Assembly: GCA_964462185.1 (NCBI GenBank)
Contig: CAYWWV010000008.1
Location: 1 to 43,148 of the forward strand
Reading direction: 5' to 3'
Length of the DNA: 43,148 nt
From: RBG-16-57-9 sp964462185
GTDB taxonomy: Archaea; Thermoproteota; Bathyarchaeia; TCS64
The translations under genes were made by a program, and so were the position numbers. Positions 24,207 to 32,313 of this stretch are shown here, piece after piece. The notes under the pieces were generated by a model, which saw only the letters and a list, made by a program, of their open reading frames with translations, was not told where the DNA came from and ran no database searches. Within the stretch, counting starts at the first letter, position 1, and every line of letters begins with the position of its first letter.

Positions 24207-25741
24207 GGCCCCGAGAGTACCACGCCGCCCGCTGGAGCGAGCCCATCATATTCGAGCTTAGCAACCCCGGGGAGAGGGGCTTCATCCCACCAAGGGCGGA
24301 GGAGGAGGTCCGGAGCCTTGTGGGCCCCGCGGAGGAGTTGGTTCCCCCGGAGATGAGGAGGCGGGAACCCCCAGGCCTCCCCGAGTTGAGCCAACCCCAG
24401 GTGTTGAGGCATTTCCTGAGGCTTAGCCAGATGACGCTGGGCATGGAGCTGGACATCGACCTCGGTGTGGGCACCTGCACCATGAAGTACAGCCCCAAGG
24501 TGAACGAGGACTTCGCCGCAGCCATCAGAGACATACACCCCCTCCAGCCTGCCGAGACCATGCAGGGGCTCCTGGAGATCGCCTACAGGTTTGCAGACAC
24601 CTGGCTGAGGGAGATAAGCGGGATGGACGCCTTCACCTTCCAGCCCCCAGGGGGCTCGGCTGGTTGCTACACCAACGCCCTGATAATGAGGAAATACCAT
24701 GCAGACAACGGTGAGCCCCACAGAGACGAGGTCATCACCACCGTCTTCAGCCACCCCTGCGACGCCGCCACCCCCGCCACCGCGGGGTACAAGGTGATAA
24801 CCCTATACCCCGACCCCGAGACGGGGCTCCCTGACACCGAGGCCCTTAAGGAGGCTGTGGGCCCCAGAACGGCGGGTTGCTTCATCACCAACCCCGAGGA
24901 CACTGGGATATTCAACAAGGAGATCGATGCGTGGACGGAGATCATCCACGACGCGGGGGGGCTGTGCAGCTACGACCAGGCCAACGCCAACGCCCTGCTG
25001 GGGGTCACCAGGGCCAGGGAGGCGGGGTTCGACATGGTCTTCTTCAACCTACACAAGACCTTCAGCAGCCCCCATGGCAGCAGCGGCCCCGGGTGCGCGG
25101 CGGTGGGGGTGCGGGAGTTTTTGGAGGAGTACCTGCCTGTGCCTGTGATCGTGGAGCGGGGTGGGAGATACTATTTGGACTACGACAGGCCCAAGAGCGT
25201 TGGACGGGTCAGAGACTTTTTGGGGAACCTCCAGGCCGTGGTGAGGAGCTACGCCTGGTGCGTATCCATGGGGGCGCGGGGGCTCCGGGAGGTGGCCGAG
25301 GTGAGCATGCTAAACAACCAGTACCTGGCGGAGAAGGTCAAGAGGATCAGGGGCGTCTCCCTCCCCTATGGCGGTAGGAGGGTGGACCAGGCCCGTTGGA
25401 GCCTGGAGGAGTTGAAGAGGGAGACAGGCATAGGCATACAGGAGCTGAATAGGCGGGTGGTGGACTATGGGGTTCAGAGCTTCTTCATGAGCCACCACCC
25501 CTGGGTGGTGGCTGAGCCCTTCACCCCTGAGCCCTGTGAGACCTACAGCAAGGCGGACATCGATTACTGGTGCGCTGTCCTGGAGAGGGTGGTGGAGGAG
25601 GCGTACAGCGACCCCGAGCTGGTGAGGGCCGCCCCCCACAACAGCAGCATCCACAGGGTTGAGTGGGATGGCTTCAACGACCCTGAGAGGTGGGCCATGA
25701 GTTGGAGGGCCTTCAAGAGGAAGGGGGGTTGGAGCAGTTGA
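24203..25741 (+). CDS. gcvPB: Glycine dehydrogenase (decarboxylating) subunit 2-like PLP enzyme
   Basis: The 512-aa protein starts at TTG 24203, which overlaps the previous TGA (TTGA) and has GGAGGTG five bases upstream. It carries DLGVGTCTMKYSPKVNED (standard family PLGSCTMKYNPK), DAFTFQPPGGSAGCYTNAL, TNPEDTGIFNKEI and the PLP lysine in FFNLHKTFSSPHGSSGPG. In the glycine cleavage system PLP-bound glycine is decarboxylated and the aminomethyl passed to lipoyl-GcvH. Neither GcvH, GcvT nor lipoate genes lie in this window. A much longer open frame upstream is only the shadow of subunit 1. The next gene, an SDR, again overlaps by TTGA. Confidence 0.88.
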   Translation: MRPREYHAARWSEPIIFELSNPGERGFIPPRAEEEVRSLVGPAEELVPPEMRRREPPGLPELSQPQVLRHFLRLSQMTLGMELDIDLGVGTCTMKYSPKVNEDFAAAIRDIHPLQPAETMQGLLEIAYRFADTWLREISGMDAFTFQPPGGSAGCYTNALIMRKYHADNGEPHRDEVITTVFSHPCDAATPATAGYKVITLYPDPETGLPDTEALKEAVGPRTAGCFITNPEDTGIFNKEIDAWTEIIHDAGGLCSYDQANANALLGVTRAREAGFDMVFFNLHKTFSSPHGSSGPGCAAVGVREFLEEYLPVPVIVERGGRYYLDYDRPKSVGRVRDFLGNLQAVVRSYAWCVSMGARGLREVAEVSMLNNQYLAEKVKRIRGVSLPYGGRRVDQARWSLEELKRETGIGIQELNRRVVDYGVQSFFMSHHPWVVAEPFTPEPCETYSKADIDYWCAVLERVVEEAYSDPELVRAAPHNSSIHRVEWDGFNDPERWAMSWRAFKRKGGWSS

Positions 25742-26520
25742 GGTTGGAGGGAAGGGTGGCCCTGGTCACCGGGGCCAAGCAGGGAATAGGCGAGGGGGTG
25801 AGCCGGGTCCTGGCCCGGCACGGGGCCCAGGTGGTGTTGACCGATGTGGACCCAGGCGTAGCTGAGACCGCTGAGAGGATAGGCGGCAGGGCCAAGGCAT
25901 TGGTGATGGACGTCACCGACCCCGGCCAGGTGGAGGAGGTTTTCGCGGAGGTGGGCAGGGTGGACATACTGGTGAACAACGCGGGGATATACCCCAGGCG
26001 AAGGCTGGTGGAGATGGATGAGGACTTCCTCCACCACGTCTTCGAGGTCAACGTATTCGGCATGTTTAGGTGCTGCAAGGCCGCCCTCCCAGGGATGCTG
26101 GAGCGAAGGTATGGGAAGATCATCAATATGAGCAGCGTGACGGGGCCCATGGTGGGCACGCCCAGCGGGGGGCAGACGGCTTACGGGGCCTCCAAGGCGG
26201 CCGTGGTGGGCTTCACCAAGACCCTGGCCCTGGAGACGGCCCAGTACGGCATCAACGTCAACGCCATCCTCCCCGGCTACATCCACAGCCCCAGCGCCGT
26301 GGGGCTTCGAGGCGGCGACAGGGTTTCCGCGGAGGAAGCCATGAGGGAGTTCGGCTACAAGATACCTATGGGGCGTCAGGGGTCCCCCGAGGATGTGGGC
26401 TACCTGGCTCTCTTCCTGGCCTCCGATGAGTCCAGCTATTTGACGGGGAGCTGCATAGTCATCGACGGGGGGAACACCCTCCAGGAGGAGTATCTGGGGC
26501 CCTACAAGCCCCTATACTAG
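25738..26520 (+). CDS. Short-chain dehydrogenase/reductase (UcpA-like)
   Basis: The 260-aa SDR has the Rossmann TGAKQGIG cofactor loop, DVTDPGQ, LVNNAGIY, and the Ser...YGASK catalytic group in SSVTGPMVGTPSGGQTAYGASKAAVVG. LASDESSYLTGSCIVIDGG is the usual C-terminal signature. Asp after the second strand (VLTDVD) suggests preference for NAD(H). Overall it resembles UcpA and 3-oxoacyl-ACP reductase-type enzymes; the substrate is unknown. TTG 25738 overlaps the gcvPB stop, so it belongs to that operon and may act on the same pathway. Its end overlaps the convergent kinase-like gene by four bases. Confidence 0.9.
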   Translation: MRLEGRVALVTGAKQGIGEGVSRVLARHGAQVVLTDVDPGVAETAERIGGRAKALVMDVTDPGQVEEVFAEVGRVDILVNNAGIYPRRRLVEMDEDFLHHVFEVNVFGMFRCCKAALPGMLERRYGKIINMSSVTGPMVGTPSGGQTAYGASKAAVVGFTKTLALETAQYGINVNAILPGYIHSPSAVGLRGGDRVSAEEAMREFGYKIPMGRQGSPEDVGYLALFLASDESSYLTGSCIVIDGGNTLQEEYLGPYKPLY

Positions 26521-27623
26521 GCCACCTTGTAGAGCGTGCGCCTCCCGTAGCCGGTGTGGACCTTGTAGTAGCCCCTGAGCTCCTGGTCCAGCTCTGGGTC
26601 GCCGGTGTCGACCCGGAGGGGGCGCCCCCCAAGCCTGGCCAGCTTCCGGGGGGTGGCGATGATGACGATGTTTTCCCGGCCCACCCTCCTGATGACCTCG
26701 GGGCTTATCTGCTGGTTTCCCCGGCCGAAGACGAATCCCTGGCCCCCCACCACTCCCACCACCAGCTTGGCCTTGGGGGCCTCCTCCAGGGCCTGTAGGA
26801 TGGTGGCCTCGTTGGCATCTTGGGCCACCAGTTTGCCCCCTCGAACCAGGTCCACCCCCAGGAGGGTTTTGGGGAGGCCCAATCGGTCGGCTATGGGTTT
26901 CACCGTGGTCCCCGGCCCGAGGATGTAGAGGGCCTCGGGGTCCATCTCCTCCACCAGCTCGTTGGCCGCGCCAATCTTGCTGGACTCGTCGTCGGCCACC
27001 CCTGCCTCCTTGCTCCCCTGGATCACGTCCTCCGCGTAGAGGGTCTTCATATACCCGTAGAGCCTGGCCTGGAGGATGTTGCGGCGGAAGGCCTCCTCAT
27101 CTATGTCCATCACCTCCTCCAAACGGAACTCCACCTGCCCCCCCTCCAGGAACCGCCTTACGAGTTCCCCCGCCCTCCGGGGGTTTACGGCGAAGACGGC
27201 GGAATGTATCTTCACCCCCGTGGGTATGCCCAACACGGGTACACGGTCCCCGATGGCGGAGTAAACATCCCTGGCTGTCCCATCCCCCCCTGCAAAGAGG
27301 AGGAGGTCCACCCCCAGTGCCTCCATGTCCTTGGCCGCCCTCCGGGTGTCCTCCCCCGTGGTCTCCTCCCCTATCTCCCCGATGACGTGGGGTTTCAGCC
27401 CCGCCTCCAGGGCTTCCTCCTCCCCCATGGGCCCCGGGTATGTCACCAAGCGAAACTCCAAGCCCTTGAGCACTCTGAGGGCCTCCACCGTCCGCCGGGG
27501 TGAGAGGGGTTGGGCGCCCATCTCCAGGGCCCGCCTGCGCACATCCAAGCCGTCGCTCCCCTTGAGGCCCACCCTACCCCCGATGCCCGCCCAAGGGTTC
27601 ACGATCAGTCCAATGGTCTTCAA
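26517..27623 (-). CDS. ATP-NAD kinase / AcoX family protein
   Basis: The 368-aa protein begins KTIGLIVNPWAGIGGRVGLKGSDG and has LLLFAGGDGTARDVYSA, the NAD/diacylglycerol-kinase-type nucleotide motif (GGDGT). VLGIPTGVKIHSAVFAVNP is the second conserved block. A C-terminal region has LYILGPGTTVKPIADRLGLPKTLLGVDLV, typical of the AcoX/ATP-NAD-kinase family of archaea. The function of this family is not well settled; NAD phosphorylation is plausible. TTG 27623 is the start, overlapping the M20 peptidase stop (TTGA) and preceded by GGGGGG. The longer open frame to 27914 lies in the peptidase gene and is not used. Confidence 0.85.
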   Translation of the reverse strand: MKTIGLIVNPWAGIGGRVGLKGSDGLDVRRRALEMGAQPLSPRRTVEALRVLKGLEFRLVTYPGPMGEEEALEAGLKPHVIGEIGEETTGEDTRRAAKDMEALGVDLLLFAGGDGTARDVYSAIGDRVPVLGIPTGVKIHSAVFAVNPRRAGELVRRFLEGGQVEFRLEEVMDIDEEAFRRNILQARLYGYMKTLYAEDVIQGSKEAGVADDESSKIGAANELVEEMDPEALYILGPGTTVKPIADRLGLPKTLLGVDLVRGGKLVAQDANEATILQALEEAPKAKLVVGVVGGQGFVFGRGNQQISPEVIRRVGRENIVIIATPRKLARLGGRPLRVDTGDPELDQELRGYYKVHTGYGRRTLYKVA

Positions 27624-28876
27624 CCCGAGCCCCCCGTGAACCTGAGTATGGCGAGGGAAAGGGTCCTCACCGTCTCCTCCAGTTGCTTGAGGGAGACGTG
27701 CTCGTTGGGGCCGTGGGCCACCCTGACGTCGCCAGGCCCGAATACCAGGGTGGGGGTTCCAGCCACCCTCTCCAGGTGGCGTGCATCCGAGGCATAGGTC
27801 ATGCCCTCCAAGACGGGCTCCCTCCCCACGGCCTCCCTGTAGGAGTCCCTCAACACCTCCAGCAGGGGGTGGTCTAGGGGGATGGATGAGGGGGCGAAGC
27901 AGTAGCCTGCCCACTCCACCCTGGGCTTGTGGTTCCTCAGCCAGGGGTCCCTGTTTGAGGCCTCCTCGAGGCAGGCCTCCAGCTCCCCCTTAACCCCGTC
28001 AAGGTCCTCCCCCCCGGCTACCCCTATGCGGCCCTCGAACACCAGGCTCTCCGGCACCGTTCCAGGCCACACACCTCCTTCAACCCTCCCCACGCTGACC
28101 GCATAGGGAACCTGGTATCGGCTGTAGAGGGGGGTTCTAAGCCGGGCATTTCGGCGCTCCTCCAGGCCCATCAGGGCTTGGTGGAGGAGGATGAACTTCT
28201 CTATGGCGCTCACCCCCTCCTCCTTGACGCAGGCGTGGACCGCCTTCCCCTGGACGTGGATTTTGAAGCTGATGGCTCCGGCCACCTGGGGCGCTATCTT
28301 GGCCTCACTGGGCTCCATGACGACGCCCCCCTCACCCCTGTAGCCCCGGAGGCAGCTGGCCAGCGCCCCACACCCCCCATCCTCCTCGCCGATGACGCTC
28401 ATAAAGGCCACCCCGCCCCCAGTCTCCACGGTGTCCATAACCGCCTTCAAGGCGTATAGGGCCCCGCCCAGCCCAGCCTTCATATCAGCCGCCCCCCGCC
28501 CATACAGCCTTCCACCCCTCACCGTGGGCTCCAACGGGGGAGTCCTCCACATCGACGGGTCGCCGGGGGCCACGGTGTCTATGTGGCCGCACAGCACCAG
28601 GGTGGGGTTTTCCGCCGTCCCCCTGTGGCTGCCCACCACACCTAGGCCCCGCTCCCGCTGGTACACCATGCTGAAGTCTGGGTGGCGCCTCAGCTCCTCG
28701 AAGTCGATCCACCACTGGTCCACGTCCAGCCCAAGGTCTTTCATCTCTGAGGCCACCAGTTGCTGGGCCTCCGTCTCCTCGCCCCCGTAGCTGGGGGTGG
28801 CTATGAGGTCCTTGATGAAGCCTAGCATGGATTCGTAGTCGATGGCTTCGAGGACCCGTTTCTCCACCTGGTCCAT
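27620..28876 (-). CDS. M20 family metallopeptidase/deacylase (ArgE/DapE/ACY1-like)
   Basis: The 418-aa protein has the di-zinc motifs of the M20 family: LVLCGHIDTVAPGD (His and Asp), GRGAADMKAGLGG (bridging Asp), SVIGEEDGGCGA (catalytic Glu pair), and a later DARHL...PTLVFGPGDVRVAHGPNEHVSL (His ligand). The lid domain lies at about 185-300. Members remove acyl groups from amino acids or cleave dipeptides. ATG 28876 is supported by a TGATAAAT element and GGGGTGGCGGGGGG upstream. A longer frame that reads through the N gap is artificial. It is coupled to the ATP-NAD kinase-like gene by a TTGA overlap. Confidence 0.93.
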   Translation of the reverse strand: MDQVEKRVLEAIDYESMLGFIKDLIATPSYGGEETEAQQLVASEMKDLGLDVDQWWIDFEELRRHPDFSMVYQRERGLGVVGSHRGTAENPTLVLCGHIDTVAPGDPSMWRTPPLEPTVRGGRLYGRGAADMKAGLGGALYALKAVMDTVETGGGVAFMSVIGEEDGGCGALASCLRGYRGEGGVVMEPSEAKIAPQVAGAISFKIHVQGKAVHACVKEEGVSAIEKFILLHQALMGLEERRNARLRTPLYSRYQVPYAVSVGRVEGGVWPGTVPESLVFEGRIGVAGGEDLDGVKGELEACLEEASNRDPWLRNHKPRVEWAGYCFAPSSIPLDHPLLEVLRDSYREAVGREPVLEGMTYASDARHLERVAGTPTLVFGPGDVRVAHGPNEHVSLKQLEETVRTLSLAILRFTGGSG

Positions 28877-28917
28877 AGAGGTATTCCCCCCGCCACCCCA
28901 TTTATCATATTCGAGGC

Positions 28918-29017
28918 NNNNNNNNNNNNNNNNNNNNNNNNNNNNNNNNNNNNNNNNNNNNNNNNNNNNNNNNNNNNNNNNNNNNNNNNNNNNNNNNNNN
29001 NNNNNNNNNNNNNNNNN
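28918..29017. other. 100-N scaffold gap
   Basis: Exactly 100 unknown bases. The 5' part of the dehydrogenase gene, its promoter and perhaps more are missing here. Confidence 0.99.
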
Positions 29018-29897
29018 GGGGATGAGGCTGCCCGTGGTCTTGGGCCACGAGTTTGCGGGAGTCGTCTCAGAGGTGGGCCCCGGTGTGGAGGGGGTTGAAC
29101 CTGGGGAGAGGGTGGTCTCGGAGTCGGTCTGGTCCTGCGGGGAGTGCCAGATGTGTCTGGGGGGACACCCCAACCTATGCGAGGACACCAAGGTCCTGGG
29201 CATACACATAGACGGGGGATTCGCGGAGTACGTCAAGGTGCCCGAGAGGCTGCTCCACCCCATCCCCCAACACCTGGGCTTCGACCAGGCAGCCCTCGTG
29301 GAGCCCCTCAGCAACGCCGTCCACTTCGTCCACGACCTCACCCCCTTCCATGAGGGGGACCTTGTGGTGGTCCACGGGTGCGGCCCCATAGGGCTCCTAA
29401 GCGCCCAGCTGTTCCAGCTGGGGGGCGCCCAAGTCCTGGTCTCCGGGCTGGAGAGCGATGGGGTGAGGCTGGCCATAGCGGGGGAGCTGGGGCTGGAGAC
29501 GGTTGTGGTGGGCAGGGAGGACCTTGTGGAGAGGGTTATGGATGAGACGGGGGGGCGGGGCGCAGACGTGGCCTTCGTGGCCGTGGGAGCCCCCCAGGCT
29601 GCCCAGCAGGCCATCCAGCTAGTCAAGAAGAGGGGACGGGTCACCCTGGTGGGAATATTCGAGGAGCCCACCCCCCTAGACCTGACCAGGGTGGTGAGGA
29701 GGGAGGTCAGCCTCCACGGGGCCTACGACGCCAAACCCACCAACTTCCAAGCCAGCATAGACCTCATCACCAGGGGCCGGGTGGAGGTGGGCAAGCTGAT
29801 CACCCACCGATTCCCCCTGGAGAAGGCCGAGGAAGCCTTCCAGACGGCCCTAAACCGGCTAGGAGGGAAAATCCTCTTCAAACCCCAACAGGGCTGA
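29018..29897 (+). CDS. Zinc-dependent medium-chain dehydrogenase (polyol/threonine dehydrogenase-like), 5' end missing
   Basis: The visible 292 codons start inside the protein: VVLGHEFAGVV holds the His-Glu of the catalytic zinc site. SCGECQMCLGGHPNLCED gives the four structural-zinc cysteines (C-x2-C-x2-C-x7-C), and ALVEPLSNAVH is the third conserved site. The NAD-binding VHGCGPIGLLSAQL follows. The fragment lacks about the first 50-60 residues, including the catalytic Cys, because the gene begins in the N gap. The ATG at 29022 is internal. The pattern resembles sorbitol-, threonine- and galactitol-phosphate-type dehydrogenases. Substrate unknown. Confidence 0.88.
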
Positions 29898-29939
29898 GGG
29901 GTTGAGCTTATTAAACCAGAGACCCAAAACCTACCCCAT

Positions 29940-30443
29940 ATGCCAAAGATAGAGGGACTAAAGTGGAGGATAAGGGAGGCCACCGAGGAGGACATCCCCG
30001 TCATCCTCGACCTCCTTGAGCAGCTGGCTATATACGAGAAGCTGGAGTTTAAGGGAACCCCAGAGAGCTACCGCAGGTACGGGTTTGGGGAGGAGAAGAT
30101 ATTCGACTGCCTCCTTGTGGAGAACACGGGGGAGGTGGGCCCCCCCTACCTGGGCATAGCCCTGTATTATTACACCTTCAGCACCTTCGAGGCCAAGCCC
30201 ACCCTCTGGCTGGAGGACATCTTCGTCCCAGAGGAGTACCGGGGCAACGGCATCGGCACAGCCCTGCTGAAGCGCCTCTGCAGGATAGCCGTTGAGAAGG
30301 ACTGCGGCCGGGTGGAGTGGACGGTGCTGGACTGGAACGAGCCCAGCCGCCAGTTCTACTTCAGCCTGGGCGCCAAAGCCATGGACGAGTGGACCACCTT
30401 CAGGATGACCCCCGAGGCCTTCCGAAAGCTGGCCGAGAGCTAG
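29940..30443 (+). CDS. GNAT N-acetyltransferase, spermidine/thialysine acetyltransferase-like
   Basis: The 167-aa protein has the GNAT fold: RIREATEEDIPVILDLLEQLAIYEKLE at the N-terminus, LWLEDIFVPEEYRGNGIGTALLKRL as the acetyl-CoA motif A, and VEWTVLDWNEPSRQFYFSLGAK as motif B. This layout, notably LEDIFV followed by RGxGIG and WNxPSxxFY, matches the SSAT branch, which acetylates polyamines or lysine analogues. A TATTAAACC element lies about 25-33 bases before the ATG. It is independent of the convergent MFS gene. Confidence 0.9.
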   Translation: MPKIEGLKWRIREATEEDIPVILDLLEQLAIYEKLEFKGTPESYRRYGFGEEKIFDCLLVENTGEVGPPYLGIALYYYTFSTFEAKPTLWLEDIFVPEEYRGNGIGTALLKRLCRIAVEKDCGRVEWTVLDWNEPSRQFYFSLGAKAMDEWTTFRMTPEAFRKLAES

Positions 30444-30469
30444 CCCCCTCCAGCGCCTAAGCCCAAGAC

Positions 30470-31798
30470 TTAGACCTGGCTGGGGGTGGCGCCGTGGTCG
30501 GGGAGGAGGCTCTCCACCTCCCTCACCTCCCGGAACAGGTACCCCCCGAAGCCGAACAAGGCCCCCAGGAGGCCCATGGCCAAGTAGAGCAGTGAAATCC
30601 CCTCCCCCGGGCCAACCCCCACCAGCCACCCAAACAGGGGTGCTAGGGAGCCGCCCTCCACCATTCCGGGGATAAGAACCTTGTCAGCCAGGGGCCCGGC
30701 TATCAACAAAGCCACAGGCTGGCTCACCCGGGCTATGAAGGCCCGGGCCGAGAAAACCCTGCCCTGCACCTCGGGGGGGACCTTGCTCTGCCAGATGGCT
30801 TGGTTGCTCCCGTTTATCAGGGGGTTGAAGAACATCATGGTGAAGGCCCCCAGGGCCCAAATGGGAGTCGAGTCCCCCAGGCCCATTAGGGTGATCCCCA
30901 GTAGGCTGCTCAGGGCCAGCCCCAGGAGGACGCCATGCACCTTTTTCTTGGGGCCGCCCCATACGCTGAGGAAGAGGCTGCCCAACAGGCCGCCCACCCC
31001 GAAGGCAGACTGGACTGTACCAAGGGCGACTGTGTCGTTACCCGTCTTGCTGAGCACCATGGCGGGGAGGAGGGGGAAGCATATGCTTCCTGTGAAGTTG
31101 ATTAGGAAGAAGACCAGCTGGAGGCCTAGGAGGCCTCTCCGAGCCAGGATGTACTTGAAGCCGTAGAGGCTGTCCTCGAGTATGCTGTTCCTAGGCCCAC
31201 CGGGACTCCTGGAGTCGGGGATGCTCACCACCAGGAGGGTCGCTATGGCAGCCGTGAAGCTCGCCAGGTCGAAGACCAGTATCCCCCGGGTCCCAATAAT
31301 GTTTATGAGGGCCCCCGCGGCCACGGGGGCCAGTATCCCGGAGGCGTTCTGTGCTAGGCTCATCATGCCGCTGGCCCGGGCATACTGGTCCTTGTCCAGC
31401 ATGGTGCTCACAGCGGCGCTGTAAGCAGGGAACTGGAAGCTCTGGAAGAGGCCCATGAAGGCGAAGACGGCGTAGAGGTGCCACACCTCCAGGGAGCCAG
31501 CCAGTAGGAGGAGGAAGATGGTTGCCGTGCCCAGGGCTGCAGCCAAGTCGCTGAGCATCATCACCAGCTTCCGGGGTAGGCGGTCCACCAACGCACCAGC
31601 TATGGGGTAGACCAGTATATTGGGGAGGGAGAAGGCGAGGACCGCCAACGCTAGGGCCGTGGCGGCACCCGTCTCCTCCCAGGCCCAGATGGTGAGGGCG
31701 AAATGGGTCATGGAGGAGCCCAGCATAGATGCGAACTGGCCCATCCAAATAACGGTGAAGCCCCGCATACCAGCCAGGGCGCCCCCACGAGCCTCCAT
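30470..31798 (-). CDS. Major facilitator superfamily transporter, DHA3/EntS-like
   Basis: The 442-aa protein has twelve hydrophobic segments. The loop between helices 2 and 3, GALVDRLPRKLVMMLSD, is the MFS signature for this branch. The N-terminal section FTVIWMGQFASMLGSSMTHFALTIWAWEETG is typical of macrolide and siderophore exporters such as EntS. It likely exports small molecules by proton exchange. ATG 31798 is chosen since GGGGGTTGGGG precedes it and TTTAAAG lies about 25-30 bases upstream; the open frame to 31837 is not needed. No regulator is nearby. Confidence 0.88.
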   Translation of the reverse strand: MEARGGALAGMRGFTVIWMGQFASMLGSSMTHFALTIWAWEETGAATALALAVLAFSLPNILVYPIAGALVDRLPRKLVMMLSDLAAALGTATIFLLLLAGSLEVWHLYAVFAFMGLFQSFQFPAYSAAVSTMLDKDQYARASGMMSLAQNASGILAPVAAGALINIIGTRGILVFDLASFTAAIATLLVVSIPDSRSPGGPRNSILEDSLYGFKYILARRGLLGLQLVFFLINFTGSICFPLLPAMVLSKTGNDTVALGTVQSAFGVGGLLGSLFLSVWGGPKKKVHGVLLGLALSSLLGITLMGLGDSTPIWALGAFTMMFFNPLINGSNQAIWQSKVPPEVQGRVFSARAFIARVSQPVALLIAGPLADKVLIPGMVEGGSLAPLFGWLVGVGPGEGISLLYLAMGLLGALFGFGGYLFREVREVESLLPDHGATPSQV

Positions 31799-31935
31799 AA
31801 CCCCAACCCCCTGCCACAGCTTTAAAGCCCTACTCAACTCTCGTACTCACAAATCGTGAGGACCTCAAAACCGGGGGCTTCCCCTTGAAGCCGCGAAACC
31901 CTTTTAATTGGTTGCTAGTTTTATCGTGTTTGCGT

Positions 31936-32011
31936 GGCTGCTGTGGTGTAACGGCTAGCACAAAGGCCTGTGGAGCCTTGAGACGGGGTTCGACTCCCCG
32001 CTGCAGCCCCA
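31936..32011 (+). tRNA. tRNA-His(GTG)
   Basis: The acceptor GCTGCTG (31937-31943) pairs with CTGCAGC (32001-32007) with one T-T mismatch at 6:67. The anticodon stem AAGGC/GCCTT encloses CTGTGGA, anticodon GTG. The T arm is CGGGG-TTCGACT-CCCCG. A G is encoded at position -1 (31936) opposite C73 (32008), the identity pair of tRNA-His, and CCA is encoded at 32009-32011. TTTTAATTGG about 26-36 bases upstream is the likely TATA box. Confidence 0.93.
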
Positions 32012-32059
32012 CCCCAAAAGGCATAAATCGGAAACCACTGGATCTAACCCTTGGAATGT

Positions 32060-32147
32060 GCGGAGGTCGCCAAGCATGGTCAAAGGCGCAAGGTTGAGGT
32101 CCTTGTCACTGAGGTGTTCGTGGGTTCAAATCCCACCCTCCGCACCA
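32060..32147 (+). tRNA. tRNA-Leu(GAG)
   Basis: GCGGAGG pairs with CCTCCGC. The anticodon stem CAAGG/CCTTG encloses TTGAGGT, anticodon GAG. A long variable arm follows (class II), then the T arm GTGGG-TTCAAAT-CCCAC. A73 and CCA are encoded. No intron. It follows tRNA-His by 48 bases and they may share a transcript. Confidence 0.95.
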
Positions 32148-32292
32148 AACACACTCCACTAAGCAATTCTAGGCTCAGCAGATCCTTAAAACCATGGAGA
32201 ACCTGCCAACACCCAGAAAACCCCCACACACCAACAATTAACGCTGGTAAGTCGAAAAACGAAGAACCATTCAAGCTGAGTAAGGGATGAAG
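32148..32292. other. Intergenic stretch without a recognised gene
   Basis: The stretch after tRNA-Leu is A/C-rich and holds no convincing open frame. CTGA at about 32275 followed by GGATGA resembles a D'/C' box pair, but no outer C and D boxes are found. It ends at the LivF terminator. Confidence 0.4.
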
Positions 32293-32298
32293 AAAAAA
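32293..32298 (-). terminator. T-run terminator after livF
   Basis: TTTTTT followed by CTTC on the minus strand, 16 bases past the livF stop codon, matches archaeal oligo-T termination. Confidence 0.5.
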
Positions 32299-32313
32299 GG
32301 GCTGGAGGTTTGG

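Noticed and set aside
27624..27914. N-terminal extension of the ATP-NAD kinase-like frame
   Set aside because: Inside the M20 gene, Pro/Gly/Arg-rich, not like the family; a coupled TTG start explains the gene.
28842..29017. Open frames running through the N gap (28842-29897 plus; 28877-29671 minus)
   Set aside because: The 100 N are a placeholder, so any frame across them is artificial.
32230..32292. C/D box sRNA near the tRNA-Leu end
   Set aside because: Only an inner CTGA and GGATGA pair was found; no outer C and D boxes.
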